Shown here: piece after piece, positions 21,631 through 32,924 of the stretch | Layout of the letters: each line of letters opens with the position of its first letter | Numbering within the stretch: the first letter of the stretch is position 1 | DNA from: Turnera subulata | Lineage: Eukaryota; Streptophyta; Magnoliopsida; Malpighiales; Passifloraceae | Assembly (NCBI GenBank): GCA_028386065.3 | Contig: JAKUCV010006610.1 | Span: forward strand, 274,704-338,703 | Reading direction: 5' to 3' | Length of the DNA: 64,000 nt | The notes under the pieces: model-generated | The model's database searches: none | The model's input: only the letters and a program-made list of their open reading frames with translations | What the model was told of the DNA's origin: nothing | Made by a program: the position numbers and the translations under genes

Positions 21631-24600
21631 CCCTCCTACAATGGAAACGAAAAAATAAATTAATTAACAAGGTCCTGAAATAAATTAAACTACAAGCGAC
21701 AGGGATGAATCAGCTCATTCGATTCCACAAATTATTTAATTTACATGTCTGTAACCTTAATATGAACCTTACAACTTCTCACTTCTTTTAACGTTTTGGA
21801 TGACCTTTTTTATTTCTTCATGTTCTTTGAATGACTCCGCTTTCAGTGTGCTGTGATTCTCTACTCAACTAAAATAATCCAGGAAAATTGTTGAAGATTA
21901 AAGAAGAAATAATCGAGGACAGGTAAAATTTTATTTTAGCCCCCTCTAAACAATCAACTATATGCTTCATCTAATGTCTTTTTTGCTTTGTCCAACTCTG
22001 CCACTGATTGGAACCTATTTTAAAATTGAAAAATAATTAATGTCTATAATATGCAACAAAAAAAAAAGAAAAAAAAACAGTGACTGCATATGCACCAAGA
22101 AACTTGGAATTTGTGGTGGTTGCTTTAAATTCAATGAAAGGGAACGGTAGTGAAATCCTCGTCACACCTTCGCCCTTTTTGGTTCTTGTCCTTTCCTCGA
22201 TTACGTCAGTGAGCGGGCCCTACTGGATGCTGGCCACCCTTTTATTTATTATATTTCTTCTCTATTTTCCTAATTTTTTTATTATTTATTCTGCTCCCCG
22301 GCAAATTGTGCCTCCATTTCTTTTTTATTGGGACCTCGTACCTTTCTTTTATCAATACCTTATCACTGTGTACTAATAAAAGGTTGGACTACAGTGCTTT
22401 TTTTTTTTTTTCCTGGAAATGTAATGAGTATTCGTTTTGCAGTGGCTTAAGACAGATTATGATAGATTACGATACCTGATAAACACGACAATGATTCCTA
22501 AATCCTTAACACACACTGCAAGATTTGATTTCACATAAATTCAGTTAAAAAAAAAAATGAACCAATGGAGTTAATTTTGTTACTTCACCTTAGTTCTCAC
22601 TGTAAGAAATTATTACCCTTAAATGAGATTTGTTGATTACCTCAATGTCAACCCAATAACTTTGATAAAATGCATGGACAATTGGGGCCACCAACTAATC
22701 AGATGGTAATTAAGTAACGTTTATCTATATTTTTATAAGCAAACGTTTATCTATATTTTTATAAGCAAAGTCGTCCAGCAGTCCATGAATTAAAAGAAAA
22801 ATTCTAGTATTGTGAATTTGTTTATTGATACACTCATGCAATTATCTGATTGTACTATATTATATCATCTGCCCATCGACTTAAACAGAATACACACAAT
22901 TTTTTCGACAAAAAAAAATACACACAATTTTAAACACGAGGACAAATTGATGATAATGCATCCTCGGAAAACTCTAGACAGCAGTGACAACTACGAAGTT
23001 CTTATTCATTTTCTTACATGTCACAAACGAAAATCTAAGATTCAGTATCTAATGTCCTGATAGCAACCTCGCAACAATTAATCCAATCCAACCTAATCTA
23101 TGTATTAAAGTTCATAAAAATGTTATTATCAAAAAAATAGTTCTTAAATAATGTTATCTTGGAACCTCTATTGTCATTGTCCTTATTTAATTTTTTTTTT
23201 TGCCCAATAGTGTAATCTTTGCAACGGTTTTTTTTTTGTTTTGTTTTTTAGGCGAGAGATACTATCTGCTAGGCCTTATCCCATACTCAAACCTAGTTGT
23301 TAACCCCATCGCAGCAAGTGAGTGAGCAACTATGTTTTCCTCCGGTTTTTCATGAGAGCAATGGCATTTTTCAAAGTTGGGGAGTGCAATTTTTTTGGTT
23401 CCCATCCGGTATCCGAAGTTTTACCCCAATTAATTTGGATTCGACCCGGATCGCGCATTTAGTATGTTGGGTGAGTTTCCCAATGAGAAACTTCTACATA
23501 TACGAGAACTCGAACTCGAAACCTCGTTTTTTTTTATATATGGAAGTGAATGCTTTATTGGATCAACATATCAGAAGATTACAAAGAATTAGGTTGTCAA
23601 AAAACGACCCTGAAAAATACCGAAACGCTTAAGCAGAACCAAATCGCTTACCACTTAAACCAATCCCACATTGGTCCTAAGAGTGCAACTTTAATGTTGA
23701 GCAAAAGGATATGCGTTGTTGATGCAGGAAATTTGTTGGAGTTAATGTACGAGATAAGGTTTAACCATTGAATATGAAATTCCTATTCGCTCACTTTCAC
23801 TCCGAGACTCCACTTTTTGGTGTTCTTTCCTAGGCCAAAAATAAACACACAACTACAAGTAGAGAAAATGAGAGAATTTTTCCTATTAGAGACCTTTCTA
23901 AAACGGAACTCTTGGTGAAAAAAAATGGAGAGAGGGGTCTAGTTATAGTGGAAAGGGACCAAAAGTCGTAGACCTCATCAAGGGTTAGGATTAGATCAAG
24001 AAATCCAACTTATGACTTAACGGAATAGAAATGGTAGAAAATCAAAGATTTTTTTGCGTTCTAAGATTATATGACTGCCAAATGCTGGCTATCTTGTCAT
24101 GTTGACTCCAAACTTCTGGTGGTCTTCCTTATATGGCCAACCTCAGCCCTGGGCCTCCGCCACTAATTGTTATTGTTTGGGTAAGTCGGTTTCTTCTCTA
24201 TTCTTATTTAATTGTCGAGGATTAGTGATAATCGGTTCAATTTTGTGGTCAGGTTTTATGTTGGTCGCGGACTAGAACGGCACTTGATGTTGTTGATGTT
24301 GGATTGGGATTTGGAAATAGGTGTATGGTAACCATATTGGTGGGTCAATGGACTGGCAACAAGCGGGAGTGAGTGAAGAAGAGTGAGCATGAGCAATTTT
24401 TTTGTCTTTCTTTTATTCTTTTAAATTAAAAAATAATTTTTAATAGTACCAATGAGCCTATGTGTCACGATCAGCACCTTCTATTTATAAATTGGTTGAG
24501 CCTTAAATTAGTTCAATCCCAGATATTAAAAGTTTTAAATAATAGACATGAGGTAGTAAAATACAAATTTTAGTTAAGTCATTGACTTGTTTAAAAACAA

Positions 24601-27300
24601 AGTTTTTTTTTTTTTTTTTGAGGAATTGTTTAAAAACAAAGTTGGGATAGGTATAACCTGAGCAACAACAACCAAATGACTGGTAGCATGAAAAAACCCG
24701 TGCCATAGACTGTGACCCAACGAAATACCAACGAACAAGTGGTGAGGGGGAGCTGAGGTGGGTTGTGGGAAAAGCCCATCCAAAATTGTAGTGGGGGAAA
24801 GAAGGTTCCGTGGGGTCCACCCTCAAATGCGGCGAGACGCACACAACACAACCAACACATCCCATCATCAACCAACCAATGCCATTCCTTCGCGCACCCA
24901 GCCTTCCCCCATTCTCCACTCCCCCACCAATTCTCAGTTTCTCATTTTTTCTCTCCCACCATTCCCTAAGAAGGGAGTAGTACTCCACCCTTATAGGGAC
25001 AAATTGTACATGTAGATAACAATTCCTGTCTATACCCTCTTCTTCCTATGCCCTTTATTCTCTTAATATTTTATAGTGTGTTGATAAGCAGGGTATTATA
25101 TTATATCCTTCAATTTGTACAAAATTTTGTCATCATGTCCTGTAACACAATTGTGTGTATGCATCGCTTGTACATTTTCTCATCTGTTCCTGCATTAGCT
25201 TCTAATTTACAAGTTGCATCACAGGGAAAAGGAAATTGTCAAATAGAGGGGGCGAGGAGATGACGTGGAACCCACCATTCCCCAAAGATAGAGGAGATAA
25301 TGGTCCTCAAGTGGAGGAAAAATAATAGTAATAACCCAGATAGAGACCCTCATAAAAGGAAGAGAAGAGAGAGAGAGAGAGATCTGAAAACGTTTTTAAG
25401 TAGGAAGACGAATGAGAGGGGGAGAAGAGAGAGAGAGAGAGCAAAGGACAGCTAAAATCGACGCTGACGCGGGCCGTACTGCCTGCCTGCCTGCCCCCAT
25501 TGGCTAGGAAAGAGACGTAGAAACTGCAACTTTATAGGCCCCACCCCATAAAAAATACTACTAGTATACTACTACTATTACTTGCAATTTGCAAATAACA
25601 CACACACACACCCCCTTGATTCCTTCTCCATCTTTATACGCCTCTTTACGTTCTCGAAAAGCTGCCTCTCCCCCCAATCCGCCCTTATCACATCAAACAT
25701 TAAAATATCCTTTTATACTGTACTAGTCTTTTTACGAATATATTTCTTTCGAATATTAAGGAGGGGTTATAATTTACAAACTAACAATCCAATCATGATT
25801 TGATCAAAAAAAAAAAAACAATCCAATTATGATCAGATTTTAGAATGTTCTTATGAATAACATGTAAAACCACCAAATTATAACGATGAGAGCGCATGTG
25901 AAAATATTAAATGGAATAAAGAATACTTATTTAACCATATACAACAATGTGATGTTATGGGAACAAATATTTTGCAGAATTGTGTAGAGAGAGCTAAGTG
26001 CTAACAAAATTCAGTGGTTCTAAACCATAAATAGTACAAACCAACCACAAGTTAAATTGCCATGTAGACAAGTCTGGTGTAAACTTTTTTTGTACTTATA
26101 GAATTATTTTTTTGTGTACTTGCATAAATTAGCTAGCTATGGAGGGCATAAGGGGGGGTAGCCCTAAACAAACGCTAACTCCACCACAAGGGAACACCAG
26201 GTGACCCCAACTGCATGTTTTGTTCAACTTTTAAAAAATATTTGTTGTGGATAAGAATGAGGAAAGACTGGGGCTCATTTCCTGGTACCTATTAGGCCAA
26301 TTACCAACCAAAATGCTATTATTTTCTCCCTCCGGAACATTGCATCTGCAGGATTCCTCCAATCAGATGGATGCTTTACCATCATTGCCACGTATTTTGG
26401 TAGGTCGAGAATTTCAAACCAAATCCTTTCCTCTCTCTTTTTCCATTAGCTACATATATATGCATATATGCTTTTATAGCTTGGACCTCTCGAGTACCCT
26501 GGGAGTCAAAATTGATACCTGCCTCACAATAAACTATTAGTGGTCTATTCATCCATTAAGATAACCTCTGCCTTCTGGTTTGGCAGTTTGCGTGAAGTAA
26601 CAATAAGACTGTTGTTATCACTAATAATCATCGTACCTAGACGACTCAATTTTTTTAGACCGGTGATGGAAAAAATTTTATTACAACGATAATACAAGGG
26701 CGAAGCAGTGTTGGTGATGAGTTCAGAAGCTAACTACGCTTTCATCAAGGTTAGGTTTGTCATACAAGTGTGTTTAACAGCTGGATCATGCTTCATCTTA
26801 ATAGCCCAATTAATGTGACCGACCTACAAAATTCAGCACAACTACCAATTTTCCATTCCAGAACAAGGACCATTAAAAGGTTAAAACAAAGTAAACAGAC
26901 CCAAGAAAGAAAGTTAATCAAGTAGAAGGGGAGAGAAAAAGAAAGAAGAAACTAAATCCAGTTTATTCATTGCCATACAGTGATCCATTACTAGGCACAA
27001 AACAGTACAGAAAGTACCAAAAGAACAGAGATGAAAGAAACAGATTACCGGCAAAATCATTTTTCTCTTTTGGTTAAAGTCACAGAAAAGAGAAATCCTC
27101 AGCCGATAATTCACAAAATCTTGCCGGAATCCAATTCCAGGTACAAAAAAAAAAGAATATAAGAAAAATAATAAAAAAAAAGTAGCCAAAAACTCATCAA
27201 GTTACAGCAATCTAGCTTTGCTCCCTCCTTTTCCCATCCCGTGAACGTCACATTCACGAAATTCACAAAAAGGAGGAAACTTTTTTTTTTCTTTTTTGTT
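21631..27300. other. Intergenic region, no convincing gene
   Basis: AT-rich DNA with scattered short ORFs, none with recognisable domains or coding-like continuity. It contains a 26-bp tandem duplication (ACGTTTATCTATATTTTTAT...) at about 22717-22769 and GA runs at 25364-25382 and 25426-25441. A CT-rich stretch lies near 25600-25680. The end of this region (26900-27330) is the likely 3' untranslated side of the minus-strand LOB gene. Confidence 0.55.
23391..23535 (-). mobile_element. SINE-like short interspersed repeat
   Basis: Read on the minus strand it starts near GAGGTTTCGAGTTCGAGTTC, a B-box-like segment, and ends in the CCGGATGGGAACC motif beside a T/A run. The part around ATCCGGTATCCGAAG is shared with 9762-9822. 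No TSD found. Confidence 0.4.
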
Positions 27301-27334
27301 GCCTTCGCCACTCTCTGTCTCTTTAATTTCGTCT

Positions 27335-28243
27335 CTAAACAAATAAGTTGAGTAACTTCCTCTCTCCGCCGTACGGATGATGATCTCCCGCTCCGCTCTC
27401 AAAGCACGTCGTCGTATTCGTCGTCACCGACTCCTCCGAATTCATGGACGGAGTCCCCGGCCGACGGACCTCCGGCTTACACAGCTTCGGGGAGTAGCTC
27501 GGCGTCAGGCGAAGATCCAGATCGTTGCTCTGCGGCTTAAGAACCATCACGATCGGATCCTCGGCCCGCTTGCGCTTAGGGGAGACCTTAGATCTCGAGT
27601 TAGAGAATCGGGAGTGGAGGTTTGGGCTCGGATTCGGATCCTGCAGCTTCCAAATGTCCGTGCAGGCCACTTCCGCCTCTGAGGCCTCGTCGGATGCCGG
27701 GGACGGTGATCCTCCCCCTCCCCCTCCTCCTCCGCTGCCGCCGAGCAGCTCGGGCATCGGCCGTAAGGTGCCACCGCGGAGGACAGTCTCGACGGCGGCT
27801 TGGCACACGTGCCAGTTACCGGTCCATAGGAGCCCTACGGCGCCGTTCACGGGATTCACAGTTCTTCCACAGGCTTCGAATAGCAAGGACTGAAACAAAG
27901 CTGAAAACCAAAAAGAAAAAACTAACGATCAGAACATTTTCGAAGAAAGAGAAGCAAAAAAGAAAGGAAGGAAGGCTAGCTAGCTTTAGGTTAGGTGCGT
28001 GTGTGGTTGGCTAGGTTAATGGAGGATATATATAAATATATAAAAATATATGTACTAACAAGGGCGTTGGGGTTCGGGGACGGCGGAGATGAAGGACATG
28101 AGGCCGGCGCGGCCGAAGAACTTGGCGACGAAGACGGTGGCGTGGCCTTGAGCTTCAGGGCTTTCGATCCATTGCAAGCAGGGACGCAGAATACAGGTCT
28201 CGCTGCATCCTTTGCGTAGAACTCTGCACCCGTTGCAACTCAT
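27335..28243 (-). CDS. Class II LOB-domain transcription factor (LBD37/38/39-like)
   Basis: Two exons on the minus strand, 28243-28060 and 27900-27335, with a 159-bp GT-AG intron, give 249 residues. The start MSCNGC is the family start; an upstream in-frame Met at 28279 is less likely. The N-terminus has the C block [15 protein letters not shown] (residues 3-17) and then the GAS block ([19 protein letters not shown], ending near VLRGGTL). Class II proteins lack the full leucine-zipper coil of class I. The C-terminal half has a Gly run, the basic stretch PKRKR (about 169-173) as a possible nuclear signal, and LDLRL (189-193), an LxLxL EAR-type repression motif. In Arabidopsis LBD37-39 are nitrogen-induced repressors of anthocyanin synthesis and nitrate-response genes. 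A similar role here is inference. The intron position within QRP|SLFQSLL matches the family. Confidence 0.92.
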
Positions 28244-28425
28244 TTCTCTCTCGTGCTGTTGTCTTATATAAAAACTCACATGAACAAGTCACAGGCAGAG
28301 CCAAATTATAACTAACTTATAATAAAGAGAAGAGGGGAGAAGTGTAGGTAGCAGGGGAAGGGGAAGAGAGAAAAGATGGGAAATGAAGGTTGGTATGGAG
28401 GAGGGGGAGGGGATATATATAGTGG
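28244..28425 (-). promoter_or_regulatory. Core promoter and 5' UTR of the LOB gene
   Basis: On the minus strand ACTATATATATCC (28423-28411) lies about 170 bases before the start codon, a plausible TATA box with transcription starting near 28380. Further upstream, 28625-28648 carries a GAGA repeat of the kind bound by plant GAGA-binding proteins. Confidence 0.45.
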
Positions 28426-28429
28426 TGAT

Positions 28430-31073
28430 AGAAGAATTAAGAGAAGGGAAGAGTAGTAAGTAGTAGCTAGCTATGGGGTTGGGTTAAGGGGGGGGTTTTC
28501 TTTTTTCCAAGTTTTTAACTAGGGTTGGGTTTATTAGTTAAAGGGGAGGAGGCAGGGAGGGGGAGAGTGGGTGGTGGGTGTGTGTGTTTTTTTGTGTTGC
28601 GGGTGATGTATTGTTGTTGGGGAAAGAAAAGAGAAAGAGAGAGAGAGAGTATTAGTAGTAGTGTGAGATTCCAAAGACTTGGGCGCGAGCGGCTCCGTGT
28701 TTCCGCGATTGCTGCTCCTCCACCGCCGTTGGATTTGGAAGTGGATATTGATGCCCTTTCCTTTTCATCATTAGTACTACTACTACTACTGCTACTATTC
28801 CCTTATCTCCACCCCTTCTTTACTTAATTAAGTACTGCTCTTAGATTTAAGACCAGACGAAAGAAGGGAATGGAAGGTGGGTGGTGTGTTGTTTTACATT
28901 ATTTACGAATACGGGGCTGGTGTTATAGGGTTATTACAAGGGAATGCCATTGGGGGGGGGGGGTGTATATGGTGTGGGCAAGCACATGTTATGGGGACTA
29001 GCTAGAGAGAGATTTGGAAAAATATTCGCTTTGTTGTTGTGGGGTTATATTATGATATTTGGGGGGGTAGTGGGAGAGGGAGAGGGAGAGGAGAAAGATA
29101 TGGCATATTTTAGTGGCTAATCATTGAGGGGAGGCTTGGCGCAAGATTAGGAAACAAACACATCCTTTCTTTGAGCGCAGGAATAGGATTTTAATTATTT
29201 CATGAGAAGGGATAGATAGTGTTTGAAAAATCACTATTTGGAAGATGTAATAATCCATCGCCTAATGTACCCAAAAAATTAATCTATCATCTAAATTGTA
29301 CATCAATCTTGGAGGGTGTAGCTCAAAAATATGTCTGCAAATCTAGCAGGTTACGTCTTTTGCCAGTAACTAAGCAGCATCACAGCCGTAAATGTCAACA
29401 TAAACAGGATGAACTGAAATGGTGTTTGAGCTTTTTTTTCGCTGTTTGTCAACTTGCTTTAAGCACCCAGCTCATTCGTCTTAACAGGATTATCTTCATA
29501 TAACTTTTTTTTCTTTTTTTTTTCATTTCTTGAGGACCTGTTTTAACTAGATTCTTAAAGAAATTTTCACGATTATCATCTAAATATGTTCATTTTCACT
29601 TGCAATCATTGGAGTGCAAATTAAAACTTGACATGTTACTTTTTATGCAACTTAAACCCACACTGCAAATGGAGGAAAAAGTTGTCCGTAAGTTCAAGAA
29701 CCTATTATTTTAAATAAAAAAGACTCCCTGTCGCTTAATTACAGGCACTCATCTTTATGTTTAATCAGTGTCCCAATTAATTAGGTTAAAAAAAAGTAGA
29801 GATGAAAGGTGTAACTAAACTTTTGAGGACAGCTTATAAAGTGCACAAGGGTACACGGATAGGCTTGCTCGGGATATCACTTGATAAACCTTTATTTTTT
29901 ATCCATCAACAACTCTTCCTTTTTTGAGCTACTCTAAAATTAATACTGTAATAATTTTATTTTTTTTTGGTCCAACACTGTAATAATTGGAAGTTCTTTT
30001 TAGTTTTTGTTATTGACAGTGTTTGAAATACTACCACCATATAATATTCCAGAACATTAATTAAGAGCTATATCAATAGTAAACGTTTATTTGTAAGAAT
30101 TCCTTCTTTTTTGGGTTTCAGATGTTATAAAATTATATACTTATGAGAATTGGAATCCTAAGTTATCCTGTACCTGTCAACATACATAGCAGTCCAGTCT
30201 CCTTCCCAATAATTACCCGTTTTTTTTTAAAAAAATAATTAGTTGTTTTCTGAAGCTCGATTATGAAGCAATATAGTACGGGAACTGGCAATTCAAAGGC
30301 ACGGACTACTTCGAAGTTGGAGTGTCTTTGGGCTAAATTTTGCTTGGATTTGATGTATAAATATGTAAAATTGAATTGTGATCTACATGACTTAAAATAT
30401 TGGAATAAAGATGCAGTATTTTCCACGATGTTTCCAGTACAATTTTAATACATTGCAATTATCAGGTTCTCGCCCAGATGTACAGAAAGAGAAGACTGCA
30501 TATATATGGTTTGGTAAACTCATTCTCTCTCCGTACTTTCAGACAACTCCATCAACTATTTATCTACTGCTAGTACTAAGCTGATCGACTTGGAGGGAAG
30601 GTCACATCTTCCAAGACAATGCAAGAAACTTCTAATTTTTCAATAAAAATCCCCACACAAGCTAGCTTCCCTTCAAGGCTACGAGTGCCATCGGGAAAAT
30701 TATTAATTGATCAAAATAATAACAATATTCACTAACTTAATTGGCAAGAATACTCCTTCTGGAAATATTTGAAGCGCGCATTACATTGGGGATTACTAGA
30801 AGGACTTATCCCTTTAATATATGATATGTCGAAGAGCCAATTCTTGACCATGTCGAATCAATCTTCGATTGTTTATACCTTGAATTGTTCAAATCTCGTT
30901 TCAACCTTTCAGCGGTGTGATACCAGTAAATATGGAATGGAATGGACGATGTCACATATTTGCAGTTTATTTACTGACACTATAAATTCAGCAATGTATA
31001 AAAGTATAGGAAGTTGGATATACAGCACAACCATTGGCTGTGTCTCTCATTCGACCGTCCTTTGCTCAAATAG
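28430..31073. other. Intergenic region upstream of the LOB gene
   Basis: No gene recognised. It starts with G- and GA-rich low-complexity DNA (G run at 28953-28963, GGGAGA repeats near 29070-29095), with a TAC repeat near 28775-28796, and then becomes AT-rich. Short ORFs such as 30769-31095 show no family features. Confidence 0.5.
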
Positions 31074-31088
31074 AAATTTAAGCAATTA
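31074..31088. repeat. Target site duplication of the LINE (left)
   Basis: AAATTTAAGCAATTA, repeated exactly at 38907-38921 after the poly(A) run. The first As could belong to the tail. Confidence 0.88.
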
Positions 31089-31167
31089 CAATTAAATTGC
31101 ATGGGTTTTTTCTTGCCTCCGAAGAAATAGGGATTCTCTCTACGAAAGTTCTCCTAGGGTTTTTTGT

Positions 31168-32875
31168 ATGGCGGCTGCGCAGCCGCGGCTGGGATGGCCT
31201 CCCAAGCCAACTGACCCCAATCAGGTGCGTCGCAGGGTGCTGGGGTGGGTGCTAGACCATCCTTCAAAGACAAGCTGTTGAATTGGAGGTCCGGGGTTAA
31301 TCCTTACAACGCTAACGATGGATGCAAACTTGCTGAAGATGATATTAGGGTTGAGCAAAAACCTGAGGGTCCCTCGTTCCGATTCTCGGAACGTTTCAAG
31401 TCGCATATGGCTTGCCCCTGGGTGTGTTCGGTGATCTTGCGAGTGCTTGGCCGGTGTTTTAGCTATCGGGTAATTTGTTCAAAGATCACATATTTGTGGA
31501 AACCCCAAGGAGGTTTTCAAGTGATTGACTTGGATAATGATTATTTTCTGGTGAGATTTGAGAAAAGGGAGGATTACTCAAAGGCTCTGTCTGAGGGACC
31601 ATGGTTAATCCAAGGATCCTATCTCACAGTTCAAACTTGGGAGCCGGGCTTTAACGTGAGCAGGGACCCTTTTAAGGCGACGGTCTGGGTGCAAATTCCT
31701 AAGATGCCTATGGAGTGGTATAGGCAGTTCTTAGTATGCTCAGTGCAAAGATTGGGAAACCTATTCGCATCGATATCAACACGTTGCAGGCTGAACTAGG
31801 TAAGTTCGCTAGGTTGGCAATTGAGGTTGAGTTCTCAAAGCCATTGCTAGGATGGGTTGAGAATGAAGATCGGTGGTTCAAGGTCATCTATGAGGATATT
31901 CCTGATTTTTGCTTTGGTTGTGGGAAGGTAGGACATATCAAGGAGCATTGTCCAGGGAGTATGGGGAATGGTTCGATGCAAGATGCACCTACTGATATCG
32001 TTATGCAAGGAGGTGTTGCCGAGAAGATACCAGGGACAGATGAAAGTCATGCTTCAGTTCGTGTGACACAACAGGTTCCTCCTCAGGTTCCTCCCCAGGT
32101 TCCTAGTGTTGATGGAGGTGCGAGATATGGTCCTTGGATGAAGGTGGCGAGACAACCTAGGCAGTCTGCTAGGAGAGGTGAGACCCGTGTAGCTGCTGCA
32201 GGAGGAGCTGGTACTTCAGGTAGTAAGCGAGCTGGTAATCCATTTGAATTAGGTTCAGCCTCGGCTTTACTACATGAGGTACATAGGGATGCTTCGGCCC
32301 CATCTCTTTTTGTGCCAAGGGCACAGACTATACCTTTGGTTTTTCAAACGAAGGAGAGTACGCCTGCTGGGTCGGGTGTGGGGAAGAAGAAAGATAAGGG
32401 TGAGCCACTTGCCAAGAATGTGAATAAAGAAGTTCAGATTAATAAACAGGGGGCTGCAACTGTGAATTTGCCAGGGAAAGCAACGGAGGTAGGTGCTGTA
32501 GAGGTAGATGTGGAGTTGATTGCGAAGACTTTTACGTATCCTAGGGGTGCTAATGCCCATGCCCGAACAGTAGCTGCACAATCGGTTTCTGAGAGTGATT
32601 CGGTGGAGGAGATGGTGTTGGGTGAGGAGGATCGGTCGGTATTGGCAAGCAAGAGGAAGTTTGTTCCTCCTCTGGTCACTTTGAGACCGGATGGTCTAAT
32701 CATGAAAGCGGGTATACCGAAGCAGCAGAAGAAGGCTAATGCTCTGCTGGAGGAAGAAGCATTGCCTCCGGACCCGAGCTTGCCTTCTGACCAGGTAGCG
32801 AAGACAATCGATGTTGTTGATACTCCGAGTGAACCGGAGGAGATGGCTATTGAAACGGGGTCCTCATCCCTGTAG
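31168..32875 (+). pseudogene. LINE ORF1 (gag-like, DUF4283 plus CCHC knuckle)
   Basis: Likely start MAAAQPRLGWPP at 31168. A frameshift before 31245 leads into FKDKLLNW and the DUF4283 domain (SYRVICSKITYLW, EDYSKALSEGPWLIQG). Another near 31735 leads into KIGKPIRIDINTL, then CFGCGKVGHIKEHC (31910-31951), a C-x2-C-x4-H-x4-C knuckle. The tail is Ser/Pro/Lys-rich and has QVPP repeats near 32071-32105. It ends at TAG 32873. ORF1 proteins of plant LINEs bind the element RNA. Confidence 0.88.
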
Positions 32876-32924
32876 GTGTGTGTTTCGTTCTTCCTTTATT
32901 TATTTAATGTATAATCTAAACTTC

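Noticed and set aside
24503..24988. 161-codon minus-strand frame
   Set aside because: Overlaps an open plus-strand frame and A/T runs. Low-complexity composition, no domain.
25360..25445. Two GA-repeat stretches as a regulatory pair
   Set aside because: Simple microsatellites with no gene start beside them.
27377..28014. Plus-strand frames across the LOB gene
   Set aside because: They are antisense to the clear LOB exon and follow its codon pattern.
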